Assembly (NCBI RefSeq): GCF_025780085.1
Contig: NZ_JAOXHL010000001.1
Coordinates: 186,001-250,000 of the forward strand
Direction: 5' to 3'
Length of the DNA: 64,000 nucleotides
Origin: Ureaplasma miroungigenitalium
GTDB lineage: Bacteria > Bacillota_I > Bacilli_A > Mycoplasmatales > Mycoplasmoidaceae
The notes beneath the pieces were generated by a model. It saw only the letters and a program-made list of their open reading frames with translations. It had not been told where the DNA came from and did not search any database. Positions 12,835 to 24,742 of the stretch are shown here, piece after piece. Within the stretch, counting starts at the first letter, position 1. Every line of letters begins with the position of its first letter. Made by a program: the position numbers and the translations under genes.

Positions 12835-13747
12835 ATTTTTTCTAATCACAGATACTCCCCTTTTTGTGCAAAAATGATTACAAGCAAAGAGTATATCGAA
12901 TGTTCAACAGATCCTTCAAACTGAACTAATTGATACGTTAGATGCAGCTAGTCAAGAACTGCTTTTTGCAACTACACAAACTATTTTAGTTAAAGATACC
13001 ATCTTTTTTAAAACGCTGGCTGATTTTAAAAATTTTCAAAAATTAGAACAGCATCCCCAATATGAACACACTACAATTATTTTTGTTATTGACTTTAAAA
13101 ACCTGAGCCGTTCAGCTGAAATTAATAACTTTTTAAAAGATAACAATGGCTTTTTTGATGTTCAATGAAACGAAAAAGCTGCGCGCGAATACGTTATGCA
13201 AACTTGTCAAGAACATCAAATTTATATAGATCGTTCAGTGGTAAATGATCTAGTCAATAATACATTATGCAATCGTTTAATTCTTGAACAAGAAATGAAT
13301 AAACTAATTTGTTCACAAGTTAAAAAGATTGATGCACAAACGCTACTAACCTACACTTCTGTTTATGAAGATAGTAATATTTTTCAATTAATCAACTTTT
13401 TGTTTGATCGAAATTATACCCAATGTTTTTCGTTGTTGCAAAAACTTAAATATAATAATTTTGATGAAAATATCATTATTACGACCATGATTAGCATCTT
13501 TGTTAATTATTTAGCTTTTAAGAAACTGATGTTACAAAAGAAGAATTTGTCTCAAGTTATGCAGATTCTAGAATTATCAGATTTCCAAGCTCGTAGATAT
13601 CAACAATACACGCAAAAAATGAGTTACACACATCTTTATGAGCAAATAAAAAAACTAATTATTTTAGATAATGATATAAAATCAAGTAAAATTAATAAGA
13701 TTCTAGGTTTCTATAATTGAATCTATAATTTTTGAAAGGAGTCTTAA
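12824..13747 (+). CDS. holA: DNA polymerase III delta subunit
   Basis: The 307-residue protein begins MNNKFFLITDTPLFVQKWLQ and matches HolA in length and plan. It has a divergent N-terminal AAA+ domain without a Walker A (normal for delta), a lid (YIDRSVVNDLVNN, LILEQEMNKLI) and the C-terminal collar domain (NIFQLINFLFDR, FQARRYQQYTQKM, LYEQIKKLIILDNDIKSSKI). Three or four TGA codons are Trp. HolA opens the beta clamp in the clamp loader. The last codons include the AAAGGAG that serves the next gene. The assignment rests on overall pattern because HolA is poorly conserved. Confidence 0.8.
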
Positions 13748-15157
13748 ATGATCGATAATCAACAAAGTATCGTGTCGCTGCGACATAAAACTAATACTTA
13801 TTTGAATATTGTTTTTTTAAACCAAAAATTAAATCACGCTGTTGCCACAGATGATAATTTTGCTAATATTGTCCACAAAACAATTGGCTTATTAAAAAGT
13901 TTAGAAACACAATCGACAGATGAACAAATGCTGGCTCACAGCCCTGAATTTGCTAAAGCTTATCAAGCATATTATCCTCAAGCCCAAGCATTCACATACG
14001 AATTAACTGACGAGGATGATGTTGAAGATTTATTATCTTCCCTACAACACTATGTAAAAAATAGTTATGAATTAGATTTAAATACTTTTTATGATCAATT
14101 TTACAGCGTTAGTTTTGTCTATGATCAACAACAATCATACGGTTACGAAGCTAGTTCATCAAACACAGAAAACCAAACTGCACAACACATTAGTAGCGAT
14201 CAAGTAATTGATTTGCCTGATGACGAAACAAAAGATGAGGCCGAAGATTTTTCAGAAGCAGCAGCATCACAAGACCAACCAAATAACAATGGCGAAAAAT
14301 TCGAAGAAGAATTTAAACACCAATATTTAGAACAAGCGGCTTTAATGGTTTGAAACCAACAAGTTATTGATAATAAAATTTATATTTTCAAAACTAAACC
14401 AAAAATTATTCCTATTTTAAAATCATTAATTTTCGCCTTCTTAATTTTGTTATTTGTTGTTTCAATTGTCACATATGCTACTTATACCATTGTTACGCAT
14501 AGTGATATTCTCTATGGACAACTTGTTTATACTGAAAAAGCCAACGGGCTTGAAGCAGTAACCACCACAAAAGCAGTACGTTTAAGTGATATGACTGCCA
14601 AGTCTATTCCCGTCCAATTAATTGCCTCGGGGTTGATTGCTATTTTTATGGGGATTTCGATTTTCAAGAAAAAAGTTAACGAAAATAACAAATATGCTTT
14701 CAAATTCGGATTCTTTGGTTTCTTTATTGTTGCCATTTTCATTATCGCTATCGTTGAAATGTTTAATAAGAGTGCTATTAATTTCCATAACGGTAACATC
14801 GTTACAGAATTTAACAAAGTTCTAAATTTCTCTTATGGTATTTATGATAAAACAACATTATATGTAGAGACTTTGCACAACATCCAATTAAGCTCTATCG
14901 ACGCTTTCCAAGCTCCTTTCAATCAGTTAAAAGATATTTGAGTAGTTAGTTTCGTCTTCAAAATGATCGAATTCAGTTGCATCTTTGCTTTATTAGTAGT
15001 CATCATTATAGCCATGATTTTCCGTCCTAAATATGACCATGAACGAAATGCTTTAATCATTCAACAAATTCGTGAAGATATCTTAAATAATAAAATCAAT
15101 CCTAACCAATACATGCGTCGATCACAATCAATGTTTTCTAGATTGTTTGATCTTTAG
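13748..15157 (+). CDS. Hypothetical multi-helix membrane protein
   Basis: The 469-residue protein is read through two TGA codons (LMVWNQQ and DIWVVSF). The first about 210 residues are soluble, acidic and Gln/Ser-rich. Four hydrophobic segments follow, near residues 220-245 (SLIFAFLILLFVVSIVTYAT), 296-313, 322-342 and 405-428 (FSCIFALLVVIIIAMIF), then a short basic tail. No family recognised. It starts directly on the holA stop codon, with AAAGGAG inside holA. It is co-transcribed with the ECF transporter gene, but that alone does not give a function. Confidence 0.75.
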
Positions 15158-15167
15158 AAAGGATCTA

Positions 15168-16154
15168 ATGTTTCGTTTTAATACATCACATTTAGCCAAA
15201 ACCAAACATTTTACAAAACTAAAAAGTAAATTTTTAGTTTTTTTATTCCCCTTTTATCCCTTCAAATTATTTACCACAATTAATTTAATGACTTTTTATG
15301 CCCTCCTGTTTGGTTTACGTTTAGGTTTAAGTTTTTTAAATATTAAAATAACTGGTGTACATACAACTATTTCGTTTGCTTGATTACCATTGATGGTGAT
15401 GGGTTGATATTTTGGTCCAGTAATTGGTTTCTTATCTGGTATTTTAACTGATACAGTTAGTTGGTTATTACATCCGGGTGTTTGGTTTTGATTATATGCT
15501 ATTCAAGAACCAATCCTAGGGTTAATTGCTGGTTTATTAGGTAGCTTTGCTCAATTACGCAAGCACACCAACCGACCAATCATTGATTTAATTATTTCGC
15601 AATTTTTTTATTTCATTTTCATAGTCTTCACATTTTTCTTAGTTATTCAATTAGTTAATCTGGATACTCCTGTTTTCCGTTTACTAAACAAAAAGAAAAG
15701 TCAATTCAACATTGAAGACGAATTTATTAATACTTTCAAATATTTAGCTTTAGCTTTTTTATCCGCCTTCTTCATTTGCACTGAGACTTTTATTATTGTC
15801 TATTATTTTAAAAACCGTCAAAAGGATAAAAAACATTTAATCTACTTTTTGTATGCCAGCATGATCGCTTTAACATCAACGCTCTTATTTTCGTTTGCCT
15901 TAGGACCGATTAGTAGTGTGATGTATTTAGAGTATATTGGCAAAAAAGCTACCTTATATTTAAAATATGGTGCCAACTATTATCTATTGCCTCGCATAAT
16001 TAAAGAGTCTATTAAGACACCTATTTACATTATTTTATTGTCAACGGTGATTCAAAGTTTTGATTTTGTGGTAACAAACCTCAAAAATATTGCTCGCAAC
16101 AAGTGACATAAGACACCCTTTTGGCTGCCTAAAAAACTCATTAAACCACGTTAA
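15168..16154 (+). CDS. ECF transporter S component, folate-type (probable)
   Basis: The 328-residue protein has six or more hydrophobic segments. The first half matches the S-component plan of group II ECF vitamin transporters, especially the folate type: LRLGLSFLNIKI, then SFAWLPLMVMGWYFGPVIGF, then DTVSWLLHPG and a glycine-rich LGLIAGLLG. Five or more TGA codons are Trp. S components bind the vitamin and dock onto a shared EcfT/EcfA energising module, which is not in this window. The gene is longer than a typical S component (about 180-200 aa), with an added C-terminal membrane part. GAAAGGA precedes ATG 15168. Substrate is an inference. Confidence 0.65.
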
Positions 16155-16156
16155 AT

Positions 16157-16185
16157 TTGCTTTCATTACCTAATTATGTTAAAAT
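16157..16185 (+). promoter_or_regulatory. Promoter of the nusA operon
   Basis: TTGCTT (16157-16162) and TAAAAT (16180-16185) are separated by exactly 17 bases, with a TG extended element just before the -10 (TATGTTAAAAT). The predicted start point, near 16192, lies upstream of a hairpin and then nusA. The same TATGTTAAAATAAT block precedes hsdR. Confidence 0.75.
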
Positions 16186-16215
16186 AATATAGTAAGATTT
16201 GTATTTTAGAAAAAC

Positions 16216-16250
16216 AACGACGACCCCTAAGGTTGTCGTTTCTTTATTCT
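16216..16250 (+). terminator. Terminator-like hairpin in the nusA leader
   Basis: AACGACGACC (16216-16225) pairs with GGTTGTCGTT (16231-16240), a 10-bp stem with one G-U pair and a 5-base loop. It is followed by a T-rich run TCTTTATTCTTATT. It lies downstream of the nusA promoter and upstream of the nusA start. It could therefore end ECF-gene transcripts, attenuate nusA, or both. Confidence 0.65.
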
Positions 16251-16271
16251 TATTACGAAAGGAAATGAAAA

Positions 16272-17666
16272 ATGAGTAAACAAGAATCTGGTCTATTAAA
16301 AATAATGAAAGAGATCGCTATTGAAAAAGATATTTCAATTACAGATATTCATAATATTTTATTAGACGCTTTTTTAAAAACATATAAACGTTCTCGCCCT
16401 GATGAAGATGTTGCTTTTCAAATTGACTTAGAAAACGGTAACATTGTGGTTTCAGAAAAATATAAAGTGGTGAGTGACGATTTACACGATAGTGATGATT
16501 TTGACGATACGATTCAAATGTTGCACAAAGATGCTTTAGTATTTGACCCTAAAATCAAAGTGAATGATACGTTAACAATTCATCCATCTGTACAAGATGT
16601 TTTTACCCCCTATGAAGTAGCTCAAATTCTGCAATTATTAAAACAAAGAACAACGGAATTACACAATAAAAAAGTTTCACAATACTGAGAGCCAATGATC
16701 AATACTGTTGTTTATGCTAAAGTTGTTGAAGTTAGTCAACACAACGAGCATATTAATGGTTATCACGTTCAATTAGAAGATAAATGAAACACTAAGGGTT
16801 ATTTATCTAGTCGTGAAATTGTTCGTGGTGAAACTTTTACAGTCGGCAACTCATATTACTTTGCGATTAAAGAAGTTAAAGAACAAAGTAAATTATGACC
16901 GGTATTATTATCACGTAAAGAACCTGCATTAATTAAAGCGATTATCACTAACGAAGCTGTTGATGTTGCAAATGGAACAATTGAAATTAATGCTATTGCT
17001 CGTGATGCAGGCTTTAAAACAAAAGTGGCTGTTTCTTCAAACAACCCGCACGTTGACCCAGTGGGTTCAATTATCGGACAAGATGCTAACATTTTAAAAA
17101 CTATTCAACAACAAATTGGTGAAGAACGATTAGACGTTGTTAAATATTCAAACGACAAGGAAACATTTATTGCGAATGCTATTGGTATTAACAACATTTT
17201 AGGAATGATTGTTAAAAATGAGCCAAACGAAGATCCTAATGCACCTTATAAGATTAAACAACTAGTCACAGTTATTGTAACTAACGAATCATTCCCTAAA
17301 ATTATTGGTCGACAAGGGAAAAATATTCGTTTAATTTCTAAACTAGTACAAGCTAATATCGATGTTAAATCAATTAAGGATGCACAAGAGCAAAACCTTG
17401 TATATGAATCATTTAACAAAGATGTTTTACACCAAAAACAAATGCATTTGATTAACCAAAAAAATCAATCAAATGACGAAGTTTTAGCGATGTTACATGC
17501 TGAGGATAATGACGCAGAACTTGATGCTCATCAATCAGTGGTTGATCACAAGCCAATAAGTCAACCCATCGAGACGAATGATCATCTAGAAGAACCAGTT
17601 GATCAAAACGATGAAAATGATGAAAACTGAGTAGCAGAAGGTTTTGAAGATTTAATTAATAACTAA
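16272..17666 (+). CDS. nusA: Transcription termination/antitermination factor NusA
   Basis: The 464-residue protein has an N-terminal RNA-polymerase-binding domain (residues 1-135), an S1 domain (about 140-210, INTVVYAKVVEV), and two KH domains including the conserved HVDPVGSIIGQDANI and FPKIIGRQGKNIRLISKL. It lacks the acidic repeats of proteobacterial NusA but ends in an acidic tail of about 70 residues rich in Asp, Glu and Asn, then WVAEGFEDLINN. TGA is Trp at SQYWEPM, DKWNTK, KLWPVL and NWVAEG. GAAAGGA precedes the ATG. Its TAATG overlap with rnpM implies coupling. Confidence 0.95.
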
Positions 17667-17932
17667 TGGCTAAATTTTTAAATACAAGCTTACGGACTTG
17701 CATTATCTCACGCCAAAAACACCATCCATCTAAAATGTTACGTTTTAGCATTGACCAACAAAAAAATCTGTGTTTTCATGATTCACTACATCGTGGTTAT
17801 TATATATACATCACGCCTGATTCAAATCTAGAAAAAATTATGCGGATTTTAATTCAGCGTTATAATTGTAATAATATGGATGAGGTGCTGAGTTTTTTAA
17901 CAAGTTATCAGAAAAACTTGCAATCAAAATAA
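17666..17932 (+). CDS. rnpM: RNase P modulator RnpM (YlxR, DUF448)
   Basis: The 88-residue protein has the YlxR signature at the usual place: SLRTCIISRQKHHPSKMLRF (family RTCxxCR...K..LxR) and DSLHRGYYIY (family GRGAYIC). Here the second Cys of RTCxxCR is Ser and the second motif has lost its Cys. It lies between nusA and infB, the standard location. YlxR proteins bind RNase P RNA and modulate its activity in Firmicutes. The start codon overlaps the nusA stop. Confidence 0.88.
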   Translation: MAKFLNTSLRTCIISRQKHHPSKMLRFSIDQQKNLCFHDSLHRGYYIYITPDSNLEKIMRILIQRYNCNNMDEVLSFLTSYQKNLQSK

Positions 17933-17957
17933 TTTTTACATATAAAGGAGCGAACAT

Positions 17958-19802
17958 ATGGCAAAGAAAAATAACAAACAAACGAAAGATAAACGTCAAA
18001 GTATTGATATCAAAAAACAAATCAAACACGTTGATGTCGGAGTATTTAATGGGACATTTGTCTTTACATCACCATTAACAATTCAGGAATTAGCTCCCAA
18101 AATAAATATTCCTACCAATGATATAATTTTGCATTACTTCAAAAAAGGTGTAGTTTATAATTTAAACTCACTTTTAGATGAAACAGCAATTGGTGAATTA
18201 TGTCTTGAATATGGTCTTGATTTCAAAATCGAAAAAAATGTTTCAGTTGAAAATGTACTAGACAACATTAATTTTGATGATGATGAAAAAGATTTAAAAA
18301 AACGACCACCAATCGTAACGATTATGGGCCACGTTGACCACGGTAAAACAACGTTACTAGATACGATTCGTAAAACAGCTGTCGTAAATGATGAAGCTGG
18401 TGGGATTACCCAACATATTGGTGCTTACCAAGTTAAAAAGAATGATCACCTAATTACATTCATTGATACTCCTGGACACGAGGCCTTTACAGAAATGCGT
18501 GCTCGTGGTGCCAATTTAACTGATATCGTAGTTCTTGTTGTAGCAGCAGATGATGGTATCAAAATGCAAACCGAAGAAGCTATTGACCACGCCAAAGCAG
18601 CTGGAGTACCAATTATTGTTTTCGTTAACAAAATGGACAAATATACAGCAGATCCCGAAAAAGTTATTAGCCAATTATCAAGTAAAGATATTGTTGTTGA
18701 AGACTTTGGTGGTGATGTCGTTTGCATCAAAGGATCAGCTTTAAAAAATGAAGGGATCAACGAATTATTAGATGCCATCAATGTTTTAGCAGAAATTAAT
18801 GAATACAAGGCCAATCCTAACCGTTTAGCCTACGGAACAGTCTTGGAAGCTAATTTAGATAAAGGTTTTGGACCAGTAGCCACATTATTAATTCAAAATG
18901 GGACTCTAACAAAGGGTGACTATTTAGTAGTAGGTGGAACATATGGGAAGATTCGAAACATGTTTGATGAACACAATCAAGAAGTCGAACAAGCTCTACC
19001 ATCAAAACCAATTAAGATTTCTGGATTAGACGAAGTTCCTACTGCTGGGGATAAATTCTTAGCTCTAAAAGATGAAAAACAAGCACGTGAAGTGGCTTCA
19101 TCAATTAAACAAAAAAGAATTCGTTTAGAACGTGCTGAAATGAATCAAGCAGCAAGTATTCGTGAAAAAATTCTTTCAGGAGAATTAAAAAACATTAACT
19201 TAATCGTTAAAGCTGACGTACAAGGTTCACTAGAGGCAATTAAGGGTGTTTTAGAAAAAATCGAAATGGAAGGGGTTACAACCACTTTAATTCGCGCTGC
19301 TATTGGTGGGGTTACAGAATCTGATATTCGTTTAGCCCAAACATCTCAAGCTCTAATCATCGGTTTTAACGTACGACCTAACCGTGTCATTAAAGAGATT
19401 GCTGATGATGCTCGTGTCGATATCTATAGTTATGAAATCATCTATAAATTTAAAGAAGACTTACTAAAATGAATGAAGGGTGAATTAGATCCAATCAAGG
19501 TGGAAGAAGTCTTAGGTGAAGCTAAGGTACAACAAACATGAAAACACTCCCAAATTGGAACTATTTGTGGGGTCATTGTTTTAAGTGGAAAAATTAAACG
19601 AAATGCTTTGGTCCGAGTTATTCGTGACGATATTGTTATTTATACAAGTAAAATTAATACAATGCAACACAAAAAAGACCAAGTTTCAGAAATGGGCGCT
19701 GGTAAAGAATGTGGTTTAACTATCCTAAATTTCAATGATGTCAAAGAAAATGATATTATTGAAGCATATGTTATTAATGAAAAAAGTGTCGATGAGGTTT
19801 AA
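17958..19802 (+). CDS. infB: Translation initiation factor IF-2
   Basis: The 614-residue GTPase places initiator tRNA on the ribosome. It has a short N-terminal region with the IF2_N fold ([20 protein letters not shown]), then the G domain: [12 protein letters not shown] (about residue 124), [21 protein letters not shown] and GSALKNEGI. The beta-barrel domains II, III ([12 protein letters not shown]) and IV follow. It lacks the long N-terminal extension of enterobacterial IF-2, as usual for mollicutes. TGA is Trp at LLKWMKG and QTWKHSQ. AAAGGAGC precedes the ATG; two bases separate it from rbfA. Confidence 0.96.
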
Positions 19803-19804
19803 TT

Positions 19805-20140
19805 ATGTCAACTAAAATTTTAAAACAAGAAGCTTTCTTAAAAGATATGATCAATGATATTTTAGCTACGAAAGTAACTAATGAACTAGCTAATAAAGCA
19901 CGAGTAACTTATGTTAAGTTATCTTCTGATTTATCTGTTGCTAAAATCTATGTTGATGCACTAAGTCGTGAACATATTCAAAATGTCCTTGAAGAACTAA
20001 ACCGTGTGAAAGGTTTTGTTCGTGCGTCGCTAGCAACTGATTGAAAGCATTTCAAACTACCTGAATTAGTCTTTCTAAAAGATGAAACAATCGATTATGC
20101 TCAACATATCGAAGATCTTTTAAAACAAATTAATAAATAA
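19805..20140 (+). CDS. rbfA: Ribosome-binding factor A
   Basis: The 111-residue KH-fold protein assists 16S rRNA 5'-end maturation and 30S assembly. Matches to RbfA include the LKDMINDILATKVTNE helix, VTYVKLSSDLSVAKIYVDAL and the KGFVRASLATDW segment. The expected LRFxxD near the C-terminus appears as LPELVFLKDETIDYAQHIE. One TGA is Trp (TDWKHF). It is the last gene of the nusA operon, before a strong terminator. Confidence 0.92.
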
Positions 20141-20156
20141 TTAATACTAGCCAATA

Positions 20157-20200
20157 AAACATACCTGCTTTTGTGATCAAACAACAGGTATGTTTTTTTA
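20157..20200 (+). terminator. Terminator of the nusA-infB-rbfA operon
   Basis: An 11-bp perfect stem AAACATACCTG (20157-20167) / CAGGTATGTTT (20185-20195) is followed by T5. It is the strongest terminator in the window and marks the left border of the accessory island. Confidence 0.92.
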
Positions 20201-20316
20201 TTACTCAAAATGGTTTCTAAAAAAGAGTGGGCAAATAAGCTCATTTAATAGCGTTTAAATTATTAAAAAACTGTTTTTAAATAATTACTTGTTTGTTAAA
20301 AAAATATAACTTCTTG

Positions 20317-20328
20317 TTATGTTAAAAT
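20317..20328 (+). promoter_or_regulatory. Extended -10 promoter of hsdR
   Basis: TTATGTTAAAAT carries a TG extended element and TAAAAT box about 30 bases before the hsdR ATG. The block TTATGTTAAAATAAT is shared with the nusA promoter. No good -35 box is visible at 17 bases. Confidence 0.55.
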
Positions 20329-20357
20329 AATTCTGATAAAAGAAAAAAGGTAGTAAT

Positions 20358-23300
20358 ATGGCGCAAAAAATTTTTGACACTGAAAAAGCATTTCAAGATG
20401 AAATCGTTACACAACTAACACAATTTGGTAATTGAAAGGTTTTAGGATCGAATACCTACGACAATATTCCTTCTAAAATGAATAACGTTAATGAACAACA
20501 AATCTATAATAATTGACGTAATATTCTAAATCAAATGAATAAGGATAAATTAGGCGAATACCCCATTACTAATGAGGAATTTTCTCAATTAAAAAATAAA
20601 GTTGATCAATATACAAAAACAATCTCAAAGGCCAATGAATCATTACGTGAAGGTTTAATTGTTATCAATCGAACAGAAGAACGCAGTCCGGATTACCAAA
20701 AAGACATTTATTTACGTTTCTTTCCCCAAGGAAAGGTTAATCCTGCAGATAATATTTATCAAGTTGCTACCGAAGTTAACATTGAACGAAAAAACAAAAA
20801 AAGGCTAGATATTGTTTTATTAATTAACGGTATCCCTTTATTTCACATAGAACTAAAAAAATCAGAAAGTTTATTTAATAAGGCTGCCGAACAAATTCGA
20901 ACATATTTTAGCAACGGGATATACGAAGGGCTTTTTGGTTTTGTGCAAGTGCTTATAGCTATGACTCCTAGCAGAATGGCGTACTGACCCAACGCTTCAA
21001 AATTGAGCAAGTTAGAAAAAAATATTCAAAACCGCATGGTTTGAACAGATTTTAATAATCTAGTCATCAATGATTGAATTACAATTTGCAACCAGTTTTT
21101 AAGTATACCTGCAGCTCATAAACTAGTGCAGGATTACAGTATTGCCAATAACGAAGACGATGAATTACTTTTATTAAGAAGTTATCAATTCCATGGAGTT
21201 GAAGCTATTATGCAAAAATTCGATAAATCGTCACCAGACGATATTTGGTTAAATGGTGATGGGACTCAAGCTATTAAGGGTGGATATATTTGACATACGA
21301 CCGGTTCTGGAAAAACACTAACTAGTTTCAAGGTAGCACGTTTATTGTTAGATTATAACTATGCTACAAAGGTTATTTTCGTTGTTGATCGAATTACCTT
21401 AAACAACCAAACAGAAGCTGAATTTAATCGTTTTGAAAATCGCAGTAGCGAGGGTGATAGTTGTGTGAGCGTTCCTAACAACTATAACCAATTAGCTAGT
21501 AAATTAATCAAACCTGACGTTAATAAACAAATTATTGTTACGACAATTAATAAACTTGGTGACGTGGTAAGAAGTAAGGAAGGTAACGCTCGTTTTGTCA
21601 AATTAGCTAACGAGAAATTTGTCTTTATATTCGACGAAGCGCATCGTTCGGTTGCAGGTGACCGTTATGCCTCAATTATTAATTTCTTTAAAAATTCAGT
21701 TGTTATCGGTTTCACAGGGACACCTATTTTTGAAAAAGATAATTCTAATTCATTAACAACTAAGGATATTTTCGGTGGCGATAAACCTATCCATACATAC
21801 ACAATCGCTAATGGTATTACTGACAAAAAAGTTTTAAAATTCTCCATCGATTATATTTATTTGGACGAATGCCTAACATACTGAATTTGATGCAAAGCTC
21901 ATAAAAAAGATATCAATGATTTAGATTCAATTGACGAATTTAAAGCTGATAAGTGAGAAATTTACCAAGAATTAAACACTATGAAGGATTACAAACTTCT
22001 AGAACAATGGCAAACCATTAAGAATATGGTCAATGATAAGCAATTAGATAAATCTGAATACAAATCTTTAGAAAAGGTTATTAAAGATGAAGGTGGTTTT
22101 GATAATACTTTCTATAAAAATTGTGTGGCGCAATTCATTATGGACGATTGGTACTCACGTAGCTCTAAACGTAATTTTAGTGGTCTTTTTGCTACTTCAA
22201 ATATTCGCGATGCCATTGATTATTTTTATATTTTCCAAAAAATTATTCAAAATGATCGTACCGGTAAATTTAAAGGTTATAAAATTACAGCCATCTTTGA
22301 TGATAACATTCCTTCAGATTGGTATTATTTAGATGAAACAATGAAGTATCGGGCAATTCACGATATCATAAGAACCTACAATCATGATTTTAAAACGAAT
22401 TGAAGAATGGAACAATATAAAAAAGAATTTAAGTATGATGTAACTAACCGATTAGGCCACAAAGCCCAATATAATAAATTAAACGACATTCGTGGTCGAT
22501 TCCCTGAACATGATGAAGAGCGTATTGATTTAGTAATTGTTGTTTCCCAATTATTAACTGGTTATGATTCAAAATATATCAATACCGTTTATTATGATAA
22601 AGAACAAGAAATGGAAAATTTAATCCAGTCTATTTCGCGTACTAATCGGATTCTGAATGATCCTAATTACGAAAGTAAATTATTTGGTAACGCAATCTTT
22701 TTCAAGTCCCCATCGACAATGTATATGAACATCCGAACAGCTTTCCAAATGTATGCGCATGCTGATAAATTTGAAATCGTGGAGGTTGAATCATCAGAAC
22801 AATTAGTGAACGACCAACTAGTTACTTTTGAAGGTTTGAAAGTGCTTTTACAAGAAATCTCTACAATTGATCAAGATGGTTATATTGAATTCCAGATACC
22901 AAAAGAACTAACTGAACCGATGCTCTTTCGAATTAAATTTGAAAAGAGTAAAAAGCTTTTTAAAAGAATTTTAGATAACGACAATGCAATCAAAATCAAA
23001 AACATCATTGTTAAATTACAAAAAGAATTCCCTGAAAAAGCTGAAAAAATCAAAAACATTTCTCAGGCGATCCCTCAAATCTGAAACGCTTATGAGGATT
23101 TTAATATCGATAAAGCCGCTAGTGTATTGCAGCAAAAATTCATTCAACCTCAAGTTTATGTTGAACTAGAGGACGTTAGTTTTGTTGGTAAAAATGATTT
23201 TATTACTCCAGAATGAATTTCTCAATTCAACTCGTTAGTAAAAAAAGGATCAGGTGATTTACATCACCCAGTTTGGAATGAAATTAATACTATGGTGCGC

Positions 23301-23693
23301 AACGATTTTTCACGCCAGGATTTACCAATTATTAAAGAAGTTTTAGATGAATTTAAAAATAAAACTGTCGATGTTAGCAATGAATTACCTTACGACCGAA
23401 TTCTTATTAAAAAACGTCAACAAGAAGAAAACCAAGTTGTTCAATTAGCCCAAAATTACAACCTCGATGTTGAAGCGGTTAAAAAATTATATTTACGTAA
23501 AGAAGACCCTTCGGCTTTATTAGGAATCGAAATCCTTTTTGATACTTATCATATTCAAGATTCAACCATAGCTTATTTAGAAAAATGTAATAGTCATAAA
23601 AAACATAAAGGTCAATGATTACGCCGCGAAATTATGAACTCATTTGTCAAAGAACTAAATTATTTACGTGAAAACAAAAAAAACAGCAACTAA
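20358..23693 (+). CDS. hsdR: Type I restriction enzyme R subunit
   Basis: The 1111-residue motor and nuclease subunit is intact once TGA is read as Trp (about ten sites). It has an N-terminal PD-(D/E)xK nuclease (KRLDIVLLINGIPLFHIELK, about residues 155-174), helicase motif I HTTGSGKTLT (about 315), DEAH motif IFDEAHRS (about 424), GFTGTP, and motif VI LIQSISRTNR (about 758), then a helical C-terminus. HsdR joins the HsdM2S complex, translocates DNA and cuts away from the site. It faces hsdS and hsdM, which are on the other strand about 3 kb away, so the subunits are made from two transcripts. Its promoter resembles that of nusA. Confidence 0.95.
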
Positions 23694-23723
23694 AAGTCGC
23701 TGTTTGTGGGTTTTGCTATTTTT
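23681..23723. terminator. Terminator between hsdR and the recombinase gene
   Basis: AAACAGC-ACT pairs with AGT-GCTGTTT around the hsdR stop codon, with one A/C mismatch. A T8 run follows at 23719-23726. It separates two convergent genes. Confidence 0.6.
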
Positions 23724-23724
23724 T

Positions 23725-24648
23725 TTAAAAAAGACTAGATATCGATCTCATTACGAGATCGATATCTTTGTTTTCAAGTTCATTAATAATATGTAAATAA
23801 ACACGCTCTGTCGTGTTCATACTAGCGTGTCCTAGTCGTTTAGCAACTGAAGCAATAGAAACACCTGCATACAATAATAATGAAGCGTGTGTATGTCTTA
23901 AACCGTGTACTGATATAACTGGAATATTAGCTTTTTTACATCGACGTTCTAGAATATCATTAATAGTTGAATTAAAAATGCGTTTGTTTTTGACAAAAAA
24001 AGGTTCATCTTGTGGTAAGTCTTTAATCAACATTGCAAATTGTGATGTTGTTAATCAATCTAATTGGACCTTTCGATTGGATGAGCGATTTTTTGTCGGA
24101 GCAAATCCCACACCATCTTTATAATCTCAGGTTTTACTTATATTTAAAATTTGTTTATTAAAATCAAAATCAGCTGGTGTAAGTGCTAGTGCTTCAGAAA
24201 ATCTTAACCCCGTTTTGGTAATTAGTAAAATTAATCAATCAAAGTTTATTTGATTTTTTAATTTTAAATTTTTAATCAACAATTGTAGCTCGAATTGACT
24301 TAAAAATTTAGGTTTTTTATTTCTAGACGGTTGGCAACCTTTGATTACCACTTTTCTTGTGGGATCAATTTCAATTAAACCTTCATCAAAGGCGTCTAAA
24401 AGACAACTTTTTAAATGGTGATGAAAATCCATTGTGGTTTGGCGCTCGTGATGTTCAGCGTATGCATTTAGGATGGTTTGATAATTAATTCTATCCAGAT
24501 CGCATAATCTCATTTCGGGACAAATTTTAATTATTCAATCTAAGGTTGTTAAGTATTTGTTAAAGCTTATTTTTCTAATAGATCCTTTTTTATAAATATG
24601 TATTCAGTTTTGAAAATACTTGTACAAAGATATGTCATTTTTCTTCAT
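23725..24648 (-). CDS. Tyrosine recombinase beside the hsd locus (putative hsdS invertase)
   Basis: The 307-residue XerC/D-like recombinase has an N-terminal SAM-like core-binding domain (residues about 5-110) and all catalytic residues: Arg I in GLRFSEAL (about 147), the beta-hairpin Lys in TKNRSSNRK, HGLRHTHA (about 248), LGHASM and the tyrosine in ERVYLH (about 284). All its Trp codons inspected are TGA, so it is a native mollicute gene, not part of the foreign element at 29-38 kb. It lies directly beside an inverted hsdS cassette. Comparable recombinases flank switching hsdS genes in M. pulmonis and pneumococcus. Role in hsdS inversion is inferred from position. Confidence 0.88.
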
Positions 24649-24716
24649 AATTTCCTCTTTCTAAACCCACGTGAATATTATACTTTTGTGCCTAAAAACT
24701 CAAAAGGATATGTTAT

Positions 24717-24742
24717 TTTACAAACGCTTGAGAACAGAGAAA
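24717..24742 (+). repeat. hsdS inversion repeat, copy A (+)
   Basis: A 26-bp block containing CAAACGCTTGAGAACAG encodes TNAWEQR and begins the silent cassette. It is in inverted orientation to copies B and C inside hsdS and matches B over 26 bp and C over 25 bp. Confidence 0.9.

Noticed and set aside
20358-23693. hsdR (and many other genes) as fragmented pseudogenes
   Set aside because: All breaks are TGA codons in one frame; with UGA as Trp the frames are continuous.
23725-24648. The tyrosine recombinase as the integrase of the foreign element
   Set aside because: It lies outside the repeats, uses TGA for Trp and is beside the hsdS cassette, so it belongs to the hsd locus rather than the element.
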